DNA from: Eucalyptus grandis
Taxonomy: Eukaryota; Streptophyta; Magnoliopsida; Myrtales; Myrtaceae
Direction of reading: 5' to 3'
DNA length: 64,000 bases
Assembly (NCBI RefSeq): GCF_016545825.1
Contig: NC_052622.1
Location: forward strand, 40,757,263-40,821,262
A model generated the notes under the pieces. The model was given only the letters and a program-made list of their open reading frames with translations. It did not search any database and had not been told where the DNA came from. Made by a program: the position numbers and the translations under genes. Within the stretch, counting starts at the first letter, position 1. Every line of letters starts with the position of its first letter. Below, piece by piece: positions 29,166 through 41,640 of this stretch.

Positions 29166-32100
29166 TGGGTGATACTTTGAGGGATAAAGAGAATGATCCT
29201 GATAAAAATCATTCTGTGATGACGGAGGTTATTTCCTCATCTAATAGAATTACTAATAAGAAGCTTGGAGGCAATTCTAACTTCCATCGATAGAAGAAAA
29301 TTGTGAAGCTTACTTTGACAAGTAGGAATCATCATAGACACTTAACTAAATCTAAACCCAGAGACGATGAAACTTGGGACTTTATTGATGCATGTATTCT
29401 TGGTCAGATATTAATTCTATAGACAGTAACGTAGTTGCTTTAGTAACACATATTGACACAGTTAGAGAACTGTGTGAGTATTTGAATGTGTTGTATTCTG
29501 GTTAAAATAACCTATCACGGATTTATGAGTTATCGAAGGAGTTTAATCGATCTGAAAGGAATGGACACTCTATCACACAATACTTTGCTAATTTTAAGAG
29601 AATGTATGAGGAGTTGAATGATATTCTCCCTATTTCAGCTAATGTTCAACAAATGCAACTTCAAAGAGAACAATCGGTTGCGATGGGATTTCTAAGAGGT
29701 CTAGGCCCTGAATATGACACTTAGGTCTCATATTCTAAGAGGAGAGACCGTTGCATCACTCATTGATACATTTACATGGGTTCTTCGAGTATCTCGTGAG
29801 TCTTCTCAAGGTACATCTATGATAGATAGTTTAGCTCCTATGTCCCAATCTAAAATTGGCAGTGGTATTAGGAGTGACGGAGGAAGTCATGGAGGAAGTC
29901 ATGGAGGATATGGTGGATGTGGTGGCCAAGGGGAGGTCGAAGCACAGAACAGAAGAGGCCAAGGTCAGCAGAATAATACTGGACAATCTTATATGTTTGC
30001 CAATACCTCAGAGCCACACGGACATGTCATTATTGTGGCAAACCTGGTCATATTCATAAATTTTGCTATAAATTACATGGAAGACTAGGGCAGCAGCAAC
30101 AATTTGGGAATACCGCATCCAGTGCTAATCCTTCTCCACAATCTTCGAAGGCAAGGTAGTTGTTATGTTTGAGGAGGAATTTGCCCGATATAACTAGTTT
30201 AAAATTTCACAGCCTGCTTCTTCCACTGCTACTTTGGTTTAGATAGGTAATGCTACTACATGTCTTTCAGTCACTTCTCGTCCTTGGGTCATTGATTCAA
30301 GGGCTTTTGATCACATGTCAGGCCTTTCAGGTATATTTTTCTCTCTTACTCCATCTTCATCCATAGTTACCTTAGCTGATGGATCATCTACACATGTTAA
30401 GGGGGTTGGCACCGTTCACCTAACTCCTTCATTGTCATTGTCCTCAATCCTTTATCTTCCACAATTTCCATTTAACCTCACATCAATCAGTGAATTAACC
30501 AAAAACTTTCAGTGTTCAATGACATTCTACCTCGATTCTTGTATTTTTCAGATCTAGCTACGAAGAGGACGCTTGGTAGATGACGTGAGGTGGGGGTTGT
30601 ATGTGTTGAAAGACGCTCCATCATTTGCTTGCCCTAGTGTTACATCACTACATTAGATTCATTATTGTCTTGGTCATCCTTCTTTACATAGTCTTCAAAA
30701 GTTAGATTCTAGTTTTCGTTCTCTTTCTAGTCTAGAATGTGAGTCATGCCAACTTGGCAAATTACATCGTATTAGCTATCTGCCTCAAGTCATTAAACGA
30801 GCAGCGTCCTTTTTTGTTATTTCATTCCGATATTTGGGGTCCTTGTCATGTGGTTTCCAATTTGGGTTTTCAATATTTTGTTACTTTTGTTGATGACTAC
30901 TCAAGAGTTACTTCTATATTTAATGAAAAGTCATTTAGAATTATTTTCTATATTTCGTGATATATATCCGAAATTCATACTCAATTTGGTGTGCATGTGA
31001 TAGTTTTGCGTTATGATAATGCTAAGGAGTACTTTTCTACACCATTCTATGATTTTATGACTCAGCATGATATGATCCATGAATCTTCTTGTCTTAATAC
31101 ACCTCAACAAAATGGTGTTGTTGAAAGAAAGAATCAACATTTGTTAGAAGTTACTAGATCCATGTTATTTGAGATGAAGGTCCCTAAAATCTTTTGGTCT
31201 GATGTTGTTCTAACTACATGATATCTTATTAATCACATTCCCTCTTCTATATTGCGAGGTGGCATTCCATTTTTTACTTTATTTCCAAATGAGCCACTAT
31301 TTGTCTTATCACCTCGAATTTTTAGTTGTGTTTGTTTTGTTCATGATTATCGACCTGGAATATCAAAACTTGATCCAAAGGCCATCAAGTGTGTGTTTAT
31401 GGGTTATTCTCGTATTCAAAAGGGGTATTGTTGTTATTTTCCATCATTGAGAAAATACTTTATAACTATTGATGTCACATTCTTTGAATCTACTCCTTAT
31501 CATGATGTTCCAATTACAGTGTCTGAATTGGATGAAGACTTATATGTGACCACCATTCAATCTACTACTTCAACAGTTTCACAAGCATCTCCACAGAAAC
31601 CGCCTCCTCTCCAGGTTTATACTTAACGTCTTTGAGTAGCTATTGATCCCCCCCCCCCCTTTTCTCCGGTCACTACTACGTCATCTTCTGTGCCGGGCCG
31701 CCATTAGACTCTTCTCCTATATTTGATCTTGATATTCCTATTGCTCATCGAAAAGGTACACGTGCCTGTACTCAACATTCTATTGCAAATTTTATCTCTT
31801 ACTCTTCTGTGTCTCATTCTTTTCGGTCATTTTTATCTACTGTTGAACAACATCCTATCCCTAAGTCTATAGCTAAAGCATTACAAAGTTTTGACTGGAG
31901 GACAGCAATGGAAGAAGAATTAAAGGCCTTTGAAATGAATCAAACTTGGGATTTGGTACCTCTTTTTTAGGCAAAACTGCTATTGGTTGTTGATGGGTGT
32001 ATGTTATGAAGGTCAATCCTGATGGTTCTCTTGCTCGTTTAAAAGTGAGATTTGTTGCCAAAGGGTATGCCCAGGTGTATCAGGTTGATTATTTGGACAC

Positions 32101-33388
32101 TTTTTCTCCTATTGCCAAACTTACTTCTATTTGAATTTTGATTTCTCTTACTGCCACAAATAACTGGCCCTTATTTCAGCTTGATGTTAAGAATGTTTTC
32201 TTGCATGGTACTCTTAATGAGGAAGTTTATATGGAGCAACCTCCGAGATTTGTTGCTCAAGGAGGCTAGGGATTGGTTTGCAAATTAAAAAAAAAAAATC
32301 TTTGTATGGTTTGAAGCAATTTCCACGAGCATGGTTTGGAAGATTTTCTAAGGCCGTACTTTCTTTCGGAATGTTGAGATGTGAAAATGATCACTCTTTC
32401 TTTTATAGACATTCAAGAGGAGACAAAATGTTCTTGATTGTATATGTTTATGATATTATCATCACAGAAGATGACTTGGTTGGTATAGCTAAGCTAAAGA
32501 TCTATCTTCAGCACTAGTTTTGACTAAAGATTTAGGAAAATTGAAGTATTTCCTGGGAATTGAAGTTGCACAGTCAAATAAAGGTATTGTTTTGTCACAA
32601 TGAAAATATGTCTTGGATTTGCTTACTGAGACAGATATGATGGGATCAAAGCCTCTTGATTCACCTATGGAACAATGAGCGAAACTGACTGCTGAGGATG
32701 GGGAGATCTTTGATAATCCCGAGAGATATAGAAGACTAGTGGGTAAGCTGAATTATCTTACAGTAACTCGTCCAGATATTACTTTTCCAGTCAGTGTAGT
32801 AAGCCAATTTATGTCTTCTTCCCGAATGTCTCATTGGGATGCAGTTATTTGTATATTACGGTACTTGAAGAAGACTCAATGGAAAGTAATTATTTATTAG
32901 AACCACGGTCATACCAAAGTTGAAGGATTTTCTGATACCGATTGGGCAGGGTCTCCAAATGATAAGAGGTCAACCACATGTTGTACCCTAGTTGGAGGGA
33001 ATATGGTATCATGGAAAAGTAAGAAACAGAGTGTTGATGCTCGCTCCAATTTCGAGTCATAATATAGAACCATGGCACAAGCAACGTGTGAATTACTATG
33101 GATTCAATAGTTACTTACTAAGTTAGGTTTCAAAGCTTTAATACCTATGACCCTATGGTGTGATAATAAAGCATTGGTGCATATAGCTTCAAATCCGTGT
33201 TTCATAAACGAACAAAAACACATTGAGGTTGATTGTTATTTTATTCGAGAGAAGTTATAGAGTGGATTGATTCTTCCAAGTTATGTTCGAACTAGTGAGC
33301 AACTTGCAGATATTTTTACTAAACCTTGGATAATGGGAGGAAAGATTATATTTGTAACAAGTTGGGCATGATTAATATCTGTGCTCCA
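29166..33388 (+). pseudogene. Ty1/copia gag-pol pseudogene
   Basis: All copia domains appear in order but with many stops and frameshifts. Gag starts at ATG 29166 (MGDTLRDKENDPDKNH). A zinc knuckle CHYCGKPGHIHKFC lies near 30020-30065. The protease segment starts WVIDSRAFDHMSG near 30288 (Asp-Ser-Arg in place of Asp-Ser-Gly). Integrase is at 30790-31240 with SDIWGP, FVDDYSR, DNAKEYF and QQNGVVERKN. Reverse transcriptase at 31880-32520 has FVAKGYAQ, LDVKNVFLHG and SLYGLKQ, and the catalytic YVDD appears as YVYD. RNase H at 32760-33300 has SDTDWAG, DNKALVHIA and VDCYFIREK. The order integrase-RT-RNase H defines copia. It is ancient and inactive, unlike the copia at 6-10 kb. Confidence 0.88.
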
Positions 33389-33699
33389 ACTTGAGGGGGA
33401 GTGTTAGAGTATAAGGGTAAGATAGAACATTACTAAATAAAAAGTTGTACTTTTCTCTCACATTCTTCTTTCAGTCTTTTAAAACTATTAAGATGAAAGA
33501 ACCTACCACACCTAAGAGATATGTAACTAATCAACTAATAGCCACAATAGCAAATATAAGCATAAAGAGAGGATTTAGAGAGAGCAACAACACCAACCAA
33601 GATCCACGTGGAAAATCATTTACATGTGAAAGAAAAATAAAACTCAACTCACAATTGCATCCATTAATCAACTTCAATCAAGAAAGCATAGTTCAAGCA
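33389..33699 (+). mobile_element. Polypurine tract and start of the copia 3' LTR
   Basis: TTGAGGGGGAG precedes TGTTAGAGTATAAGGG at 33402, the usual polypurine tract/LTR junction. The LTR end was not found; a Mutator-type MITE begins at 33700. Confidence 0.6.
33691..33699. repeat. 9-bp target-site duplication of the MULE MITE, left copy
   Basis: GTTCAAGCA, repeated exactly at 34364-34372. Confidence 0.8.
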
Positions 33700-34363
33700 T
33701 GGGAAAAGTATCAAATAAGTCCTAAATATATTGTATTTACCAATTCAGTTTAAACTTTTCAATTGAACCAATTTAGTTTTAAACATTTTCATATTTATAC
33801 CAATTAATCCCTTCAGCTAATTTTGTCTTGCTGACACTAACTTGGATGCTGGTGGTGGCATGACATGACAATTATTTTAATAATCTTTATTTTTTGAATT
33901 TTCTTATTAATTTCTTTCTTTTCTTTTTTCCTTTTTCTTTCTTTTCTCCTTCTTCCTCCTTGGACTTTCAGTGGCTAGTGAGCCTCCAACAAGGGTCACG
34001 GCCCTCGCTCGGCCTCACTTGCAACCCCGGGTGAGACTGGGCAAGGGCTACGAGCCTCACCAAAGGCTCGTCGGCCACTGAAAGTCCAAGGAGGAAAATG
34101 GAGAAACAAAAGGAAAAAGAAAAGAACAAATTAATATAAAAATTAAAAGATTAAAAATTGCTATGTCAACATCGGCCACTAGCCAGCATCCACACCAGTG
34201 CACGGCATAGGCCGATGTCCACGTCGCGCTAGCGCATAAATTGGCTGAATAGACTGAATTGATACCAATGTAAAAATGTTTAGGACTAAATGTATCCAAT
34301 TGAAAATTTTATGATTGAATTGGTACAATGCAATAAGTTTAGAACTTTTTAGGTACTTTTTCC
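33700..34363. mobile_element. Palindromic Mutator-type MITE
   Basis: 664 bp bounded by a perfect 9-bp duplication, the hallmark length for Mutator-like elements. The ends are inverted repeats of about 150 bp: GGGAAAAGTATCAAATAAG at the left against GGAAAAAGTACCTAAAAAG on the opposite strand at the right, continuing through ACCAATTC...AATTTAGT blocks. Inside, GGACTTTCAGTGGC (33962) and its complement GCCACTGAAAGTCC (34073) make a second hairpin around a GC-rich loop. No transposase is encoded. Confidence 0.82.
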
Positions 34364-34372
34364 GTTCAAGCA
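34364..34372. repeat. 9-bp target-site duplication of the MULE MITE, right copy
   Basis: GTTCAAGCA, matching 33691-33699. Confidence 0.8.
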
Positions 34373-34689
34373 CACTAATAACATGCTAAGACACAAGCTC
34401 TCTCCCCCTCCTTTCTACGAATTCCGACACTCCAACTCCAAATTAATTACAAACATGTGACAACCAATCTCTCCAAAGTAAACATATAAAAAAAAAAAAA
34501 TCTTGAATTAGTTTCCTACAACATATTTACCCAAACTAATTTTCGCGACAAAAATTTCAAACTAGTATTCCGACCCAAATCTATCTTATGTTAAAATGCA
34601 TACGTGTCAACACATCTAGATTTTCCACATTTGATTTGTCATTTTTCATGTCAGATCCATCTTGGTAGTTGTTTGCGATGAGTATATGC

Positions 34690-34985
34690 ATATATATTTT
34701 GACATGGTATTGGGTTAAGAATTAGGGATATCACTTTGAGTTTTTTTGCGAGATGAAAATTAGTTAAGGATAAATGTGTCATGAGTGCAAATTTGAGTAT
34801 TTTTGTGAGATGAAAATTAGCTTAAAATAAATGTGTCATAAGAATATAAATTTGATTAATTTGAGATAAATGTGTCATGAGAATATTAGCTTATGATTGT
34901 TAATTGCATTAACCCATTTTAACTAATTTGAGATAAATGTGTCATGAGAATATTAGTTCGCGATTTGTAATTGCATTAATTCTCT
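34690..34985 (+). repeat. Direct repeats with AAATGTGTCATGAG
   Basis: The phrase GATAAATGTGTCATGAG, or close variants, recurs four times with flanking GAGATGAAAATTAG or GAATATTAG. The last two units are about 70 bp apart. Non-coding. Confidence 0.65.
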
Positions 34986-35970
34986 TTACCAACATCCATC
35001 GTATGATGAGTCAAATATTTGGGAAGAAGGCCATTTTGCCTACTAAGTAATTATTACATAAAGCAGCATGGTGAATGACACAACATTCCGTGAATGAGTT
35101 GACCAGAACATCTTGCCCATATCATGATACAAATATTTCACATACATGTAATCTTTTATTGTCAATTTGACAAAATTATGAGAAATCTCCGACGAAGTTT
35201 GGAAACGTATAAAATCATTTCAAATTATTCTAATTTTAAAACATTATTCAAAGTAATGAATGATTAAATTATTTAATATGAAATAACTACAATTATAAAC
35301 AACTTTACGTTTTCAAAATGAGTCTTATGAGTAAGCACACAATTTGGTATCGATCTTTATCCAAGCACACGGGCTGGGCAATTCCCAAACGGCATCAGGA
35401 TAGGACCCTCTAGTAGATGTGCCATTTGTGGATGGACTAGGCCTATACCTAATTCAACAATGGTGGGGAGCAATCTTTGGGATAAGTGGGCTCCAACAAG
35501 ATGATACTCCTAGAAGTCTTCTAGGATGGCATAGGAGATAGGAATAAATTGAACCATACATTCAATAGGAGTGCCACCGGTGATGCAAGTGAACAATAAC
35601 AAGAATATCGGCAGTTTCAATGCAGGAGTTTGTGAGTTGACACACTCTTAAGTTTCATATCGCTTGGCAATGCATTGTGATATTATTCAGAGCGAACATC
35701 CGCCTCCAATCGAGTATTTCGTTTTAGAATTTATCCCACGTGGATTGGACCTTGTCATCATAATAATATCTTGAATAGTGACAATTTAAATTAGAATCAA
35801 TAGCTAAACACAAAAAAGAAGCTTGTGTCATTTGATAAGGAAAAACATAGCAAAATGGTCATTTTGCTACATCTACCTAATTTTTTCTATTACATTTATT
35901 AAGAGATGTTGGGATATGCACAATATGGTTGCGGCTCATTCATACACACACAAATATAAAAAGAAGTACG
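34986..35970. other. Unassigned sequence
   Basis: A minus-strand reading near 35560-35620 resembles a hydrophobic signal-like peptide (PILLLLFTCITGG) but cannot be extended into a known family. Otherwise AT-rich without recognised features. Confidence 0.25.
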
Positions 35971-36620
35971 CAAGTTTGAGGTCATGCACGATTTATTAGG
36001 ACTAATTGATTCCAATCTGGTCCAATTCCGAGGTGGAATCGGGAACTAGACCGAGAGGACCGGTTCTCAGATTTTGGGATCAAGAACTAGACTAACTAGT
36101 CTTGGAATCGGACAGACCGACCAACCGGTCGGTTCAGTGCAACTGGTAATTTCTCTAGAGGCAAAAACAGAAACATTACGCCTACTTGCAATGGCGGAGA
36201 GATTCGTGGCTCTCCTGTTTGTTCATGACAGACTTTCCCTTATACTTGTGCGTGAGCTCATCATTACACCATCCGACAAGCAGGTAAGTATTAGGAAACC
36301 TACAAAACATACAAATCGAGGGAAGAACTTATGAACTGGGAAGACATTTGTAAAGGACCCATAAGCATAAGAGCACAAGACCGCAAGACGGGTCCCGGTG
36401 GTCTCAGCTATCAAACTTCTTCCATGTCAAGAACACCTAGTTACACTCCACACTCAGACCATGAACTGTGATCTGACAACCCATTTTAAAATACCCTACG
36501 AGACTCGGAAAACAAGCCAAGAAGCGGATCATGTGCAGAGGTGATGAATAAACTCATGGGACAGCACGGCAAATGGGTACGAGCCAATGGGAATGTACGT
36601 CAGGAAACGCACGAGTACGT

Positions 36621-36908
36621 CTACACGCGGAACGGAGACACGCAGAGAGAAGGAGGGGGGAAGTACGGCTTCTTGGCCTGCTCAAGGGAATGGGCGTGGC
36701 TGTAGTGGAAGAGATCGTAGATGCCGTCGGTGTAGACTCGGATGATTTGCGAGCTCTGAGGACTCTCGTTGCCCTCCACACCCACCCCCGCCCTAGCCCT
36801 AGCCCTAGCCCTAGCCCTTCCCCTGCCTTTTTCTTGCTCCGTCCCTACTTGGCCCAGCCTCAGGAGGACTCTGACCACAATGACTCCAATTCCATCTTCA
36901 AGAATCAA
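36621..36908 (-). pseudogene. Choline-phosphate cytidylyltransferase exon fragment
   Basis: The minus-strand reading contains [19 protein letters not shown] followed by LEQAKK, the N-terminal nucleotidyltransferase signature of plant CTP:phosphocholine cytidylyltransferase (usual form [18 protein letters not shown]). That enzyme makes CDP-choline for phosphatidylcholine synthesis. The family's two nucleotide-binding His residues appear as HYSH, spacing kept. Upstream is an Arg-Ala repeat from a CCCTAG hexamer array; downstream the similarity stops at LEQAKK with no further exon. The rest of the enzyme is absent, so this is a fragment, possibly captured by the surrounding element. Confidence 0.65.
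36791..36817 (+). repeat. (CCCTAG)n hexamer array
   Basis: About four and a half copies of CCCTAG within the cytidylyltransferase fragment, encoding Ala-Arg on the minus strand. It is not the plant telomere unit CCCTAAA. Confidence 0.8.
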
Positions 36909-37199
36909 GCTTAAAGCTTCGGTTTTTCAGTGGGTTTTTCTTTAGCTTGTGTTCATTGGAAGGAGGGCAAAGCTAAAAGGAGAGGTGGGGATAGCAAAAT
37001 TTAAAAATGGCAGGAGGGTTTTTCTTAGCTTTTTCTTTTCTTTTCTTTTCTTTTTTAATATCAACCAGTCTAGTCTCTGATCGGTCTGATTCCCACCTTG
37101 AAACTGGGAACTAGACTGCCCTCTCCGAAACACCCAGAATTGGCCAACCCAAGCTGGTCCATGCGGTTTCCGGTTTGATAGTTCCCGATGCACACCCCT

Positions 37200-39420
37200 A
37201 CAATTTATCTATCGACGTAAACAACTGAAAAATGAGCAATGTGAAATAAAATATATGTCCAACATTGGAGAGAGGCTCCTCCTCAAGTTCATATAATGAT
37301 GATTATATGAGGTTAGGCGCTATCTAGCCAGGACCAACCTTGTTATGAGAGAAAAGAGTTGTTAAACTGTCAATGTCGAAAAATCAAATCATTATTCTTG
37401 AAGCTTTCCCTATAATATTTATTATCCAGTGCACCATTACCATGACATAAGCAACGACAATGCATGCCTTACCTTATTATTATTTTTTTACCTTGTTTTT
37501 TTATAAGACAAGGTGTATAAAAATATCCACTAGGATCATTATAAATCACAAATAAACACAAAACACCCCATTGACATCCATCGTTACCTATTTTATTCCT
37601 GTCAATTTTTTTTGTTAAAAATGAACATGTCTAATCTCTATGTAGGTCTCAAACATTATGCAAACGTGTTCTTTTCAGAAAGATGAATCAGTCATCCATG
37701 CTCCTGGGCATGTTGGCATATAATTGGAGACAAGTTGCTGGTTTTGGCATCCACATTCCTGGGCATGTGTTTATGGATAATTGGGAAGAGAGCTAGCCAG
37801 TGTTTGTATTGGTTGTCCATATATCTTTCTTGCTTAATTGGGACAACTGTTTCTTCCAACTTATAGAAAGTTTTTCATGGTACGCATGCGACTTGTGGTT
37901 GGTCGATGCTTTTCTGGGATTCCACCTTTTGTTCCCCACTCTCTTCTGCAACACATTAAACAGTTTCTTGATGCGTCTTCCCATGTGCAGGAAGTAGATC
38001 AACGCCTACTGTCTCTAAAACCAAAAACCCTAAACAGTGCTCTTTTCAGGAAACCTCAACCCTAATTCGCTGCAGCTTGGCTTTTTATCACCACACCAAG
38101 AATCATGTCTCGGTTTTCTCACAGTTTCCTCTTTTTTATAATGGCAATCATGAATAACTAGGCAGTCAGCGTACGGTGATTGAATACTTCAAAGTTGTTG
38201 GTTCAAATCCTAACTCAAACAGATCTAGTTAACAGTCTCTCTCTAGTCAATACCTAGTAATTAGAACAAAGAACTAGCTTGTTGATAAGTTCAAAATAAC
38301 CCCACCTATATGTACTGAGTATGCTCAAATTTAAAAATGTCATGACCCAAGTTTCAGAACAAGTCTGGCCTAAAGGAGATGTGAAAAACTTAAAAGACCC
38401 GATTCCCCAATTAAGATATATGTTACTGAAGTTGCAGGACTTAATAAGTTGCTGAAGTAGAATACCATTCATTGGTAGTTCAATTGAGATACACAAATGG
38501 AGCATTAGTTGTTTCTTTTGTTCTTGAATCCATTGGGAAGGAAATGTGTGAGCTTTTAAGGTGAGCATCATTACTTGAGGATATCCAACTGATGGAATAC
38601 ACAAATTTCTCTCGACTTTCTATCTCTCCTCTCTTTTCTTCCCTACTCTTCTCACCTTAATCTGATTTCCTTCTCTCCTCACCTTGTTTTGATTAACATC
38701 TCGATTCTCATCCCATTATCAATTATTATCAATTAGGATCATTTCACAATACCAGGTGGAAAGTAAGAAAGGGGAATCTGGGTCATAGTAGTTGAAGATA
38801 ATTGATCACAGAAAATCTGGAATATTGCATCTATTATTTATCTCTACTAAGGACAAACTTTTCCAAATTTCTATGATACTTTCATATGTTTATCAGATAA
38901 AAGTTCAGATAAAAGTGAAACATGAAAGCTGATTCGCTAACCTTGTCTTTCCTCTTCCAGTGAACTGTGAACCAGTAAATCCTCTCATCTCCCTGTGCTT
39001 TCCTCAAATTGAAATTAGGAAATCAAGAGTTCCATTTAGAATTTGATTTCAGACCGCAAGTGCTCAGATTCTTGACTTGATTACGAAAAATTCCAGTGAA
39101 TTAGGTGAACATTGCCCTAAATAACTCTTGGCTGAATGCTATGCAGATAAATCTGGAAAACGAAAACAATACTAAAGCGTCTGAAAATAAAAAGCCCAAA
39201 TATGAAAAATTACCTCCATGAATGTCATCATGATTAAAGCTAGAAACTTGATAAATATGGCTTGCCCTAATACCTTCCCTCATATTCTCAACATGGCCTT
39301 GAGATTCATCTATCACTCCTTTCATCATATTAGAAGTTTGCCAAGGTGAAGGTCGAAGCCTGATTGTTCCTAAATTGTTAAGAGTATTTCTACATGACAA
39401 AGATTGCTCAACACCGTTTG
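37200..39420. other. Unassigned region between the TIR element and NF-YB
   Basis: Includes a short direct repeat (CATGCTCCTGGGCATG at 37697 and CACATTCCTGGGCATG at 37751) and an unidentified plus ORF at 37838-38065. The part at 39190-39420 is probably the NF-YB tail after a second frameshift. Confidence 0.3.
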
Positions 39421-39425
39421 ATTTG

Positions 39426-39787
39426 CTACTTTTCAGTGTTGTTCATCGCCTTGTCTTGATTAGCCTTTTCTCCTTCTAATTCCCTATATCTATGCAAATA
39501 CCTTCTTAGCATACCAGCATAATCGTCGAAACCCAGTGTCTCCATAGCGCAGCAAATATCATCGCCATTCACGGTCTTCCTCCTCTCCCTCCGGCACTTC
39601 TCAGACGCTTCACTGGTCACGAAGCCGATGAACTCTGAGACACAGTCTTGCATCGTTTCTTCGCTTCCTTTGAGATTTTTGCGTTGGGAGGGACGATTTG
39701 CTTCATGATCCGCCCCACGTTGGCTATTGGGAGTAGCCTGTCTTGCTCCTTGATGCTTCCATCGTTGGCACCAATGTTATCCACCAT
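39426..39787 (-). pseudogene. NF-YB: NF-YB (HAP3/CBF-A) histone-fold transcription factor, frameshifted
   Basis: NF-YB pairs with NF-YC and NF-YA to bind CCAAT boxes. From ATG at 39787 the reading gives [11 protein letters not shown], then [19 protein letters not shown] and [10 protein letters not shown], the histone-fold start. Near 39652 one base appears missing; in the next frame the fold continues [48 protein letters not shown] and [16 protein letters not shown]. All canonical blocks are present with normal spacing. The reading stops at MNNTEK (39426), but one base over it stays open through NGVEQSLSCRNTLNN toward 39190, suggesting a second frameshift and a longer original tail. No intron interrupts the domain, as is common in this family. 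Either a recent pseudogene or sequence error; the family call is secure. Confidence 0.85.
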
Positions 39788-39805
39788 TTCTAGCGGTTCA
39801 CACAC

Positions 39806-41010
39806 GAAAGTACAAGATCCTCGTGGAATTTAGACTCTGTCTTCAGATGTCAAAGGGCTATCTTCTAAGGTATATAAATGCACGAAGTTAGGCATCCGAC
39901 TTGATATACGCATTTAACTTATGATTTTATTCTAGTCCATTTTGGCATGTGATGACGACAGACAGATCGACACAAATGGTGGGTCTTTGTCACAAGCTCA
40001 ATCTACTGGCCAGATAAACATGGTAGACACCCATGGGTCGAAAATTCTAATTATAAAGTTGATAGTGATTTCCGGCATATTGGTTGTCTTTGCTCCGTAA
40101 GTCCTAGTGAAAAAGAAAATAGCAATGTACTTTCTTCAGTGTATTTAACACCTCTTAGTCCTCTAGTTATAAGTGGAGGATGAGACAGAATCTGGAGTCA
40201 ATTTCTTAAGTTTTAGCTCAAATATTCTTGTCGATTTGGTGAGTTTTGGGAGTAGACAACAAACCCCAGCATTAGTCCTTTTTTTCTCTACAAATGAGCT
40301 TACTCCGAGTAAGTAATTTGATTAGTGATAAAAGCTTAAGTTGGTGATTATTTGCAATCCCACCCAAATGTTTTTTCTGTGCATTCAACCAGTGATATTC
40401 TATTATAGCATCTGATTAACCAATAAGTCAATATTGCATGACATTTACTCTAGCTTCCTTCATTGCATATGGCATCAAAACCATAAGAACACTTTAAATT
40501 GCATAGAAATTTTGGGGTTTTGGGGTTTGAATCCTTGAGATCGTGTAGTTAATGACAATTAGATCAGCATCAAAGTGCAACTTAAGTGTCTCCTTTATAT
40601 TGAGAAAGATATGGCAAGTTGAAGGGGTCCTTTAGTTATATATATATTCTTCACTCGGCAAGTATGCTCATCAAGTTTATTCAATCAGTATTTCTAATTA
40701 ATTAAAAAGAAGCAAAAATGTGATTAGCTGCTAGCCCGCCTGTCTCTCATGTTGATACAGCATTTCGCATTTTTATTTTGTGATATTTAATATGCTTGTT
40801 CCTAAAGTCAGTTAGGTAACCCAATAAATTGGGTGACCCAGCAATAGTTGTGTTCCTTTTTGAGTTGAACTTGTGTGATTTCTAGATAGAAAAATCTATG
40901 GTGTGAAATTGAAGGTCACACAAATATTTGTTGTTGTCATCTCTCACTACCAGTTACTTCTTAGTTCTCATGATTAAGGATGCTCTTTATCTGTCTGATA
41001 TTTCACAGTG
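39806..41010. other. Sequence upstream of NF-YB
   Basis: AT-rich, with ATATATAT near 40640 and no recognised gene. It would hold the NF-YB promoter. Confidence 0.3.
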
Positions 41011-41012
41011 AC

Positions 41013-41640
41013 ATTGCGTTCCCATTTATAGCAAGCCTTACTGCTCCTGTTAAGCATGAAGAGATTAAGCAGGTTTTGTGGTCCACGAATGGGGATAAGC
41101 ACTAGGATCAGATGGCTTTTGGTCTCATCTTATGCTTTTGTAGTTATTTATTAGTAAAAGGGCTGTGATGCAATGTTTCTTCCTTTCCTCTTGAAGCTAT
41201 TGAAGAAAATAAATGCAACAGCTATTTCTCTTGTTAAATCAGCAACCGCTTCTACAATTTGCTGGTTTTAGGCCTATATCTTGATGCACCGTTTTTGCAT
41301 AAATGAGTTACTAAGATCCTAGCTTGCAGATTGAGTAAGATTTCCCCATTTCAGTAGCATGAATCATAGGGATGGTACATCCCCAAGGTGCTTGATTGAG
41401 ACTGATTAAAGCTTTTGACTTATTGAATTGGGGTTTCCTTCTAAAGATTCTGCAAGCAATTGGTGTGCCTGTTTCTATCTGACTTGGACCAAGCTGTGCA
41501 TTATTTCTCCCTCTTTCTCCATTAATGTCAATGGTTCTCAAGGTTTTTCTGCGGGTAAAGAGGGTGTCCTTCCCCATATCTATTATTACTCGCTATGGAG
41601 TTCTTTCAAGAATGCTTAATGTATTAATAAGGTGAACTAT
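41013..41640 (+). pseudogene. LINE (L1-type) reverse transcriptase fragment
   Basis: Read across frames, the order of motifs matches plant LINE reverse transcriptase: SLTAPVKHEEIKQVLWSTNG (usual EEI..A.W....KAPGPDGF), then KAFDLLNWGFLLKILQAIG (usual KAFDSVNWDFL), then ISPSFSINVNGS followed by GFFAGKRGVL and EVLSRMLN-like sequence. Stops and indels are frequent, and the endonuclease, catalytic YADD and 3' tail are not seen. It is a short dead remnant. Confidence 0.7.

Larger units (their letters stand above)
35975..37199. mobile_element. Candidate TIR element (hAT-like) carrying a host gene fragment
   Basis: Both ends carry the GGAACTAGAC/GGTTC vocabulary of one MITE family in opposite orientation: CATGCACGA near 35985 with GGGAACTAGACC at 36039, and on the opposite strand TAGGGGTGTGCATCGGGAAC from 37199 with CTAGTTCCC inside. 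The ends have diverged and no clear 8-bp duplication was established. Between them lies a GC-richer, gene-derived block (36560-36910). Confidence 0.42.

Noticed and set aside
35560..35640. Signal-peptide-like minus-strand segment, possibly a receptor ectodomain
   Set aside because: It cannot be extended into any known extracellular domain, and stops occur in every frame nearby.
36791..36817. (CCCTAG)n as interstitial telomere repeat
   Set aside because: The plant telomere unit is CCCTAAA; this hexamer lies inside a coding fragment as an Ala-Arg repeat.
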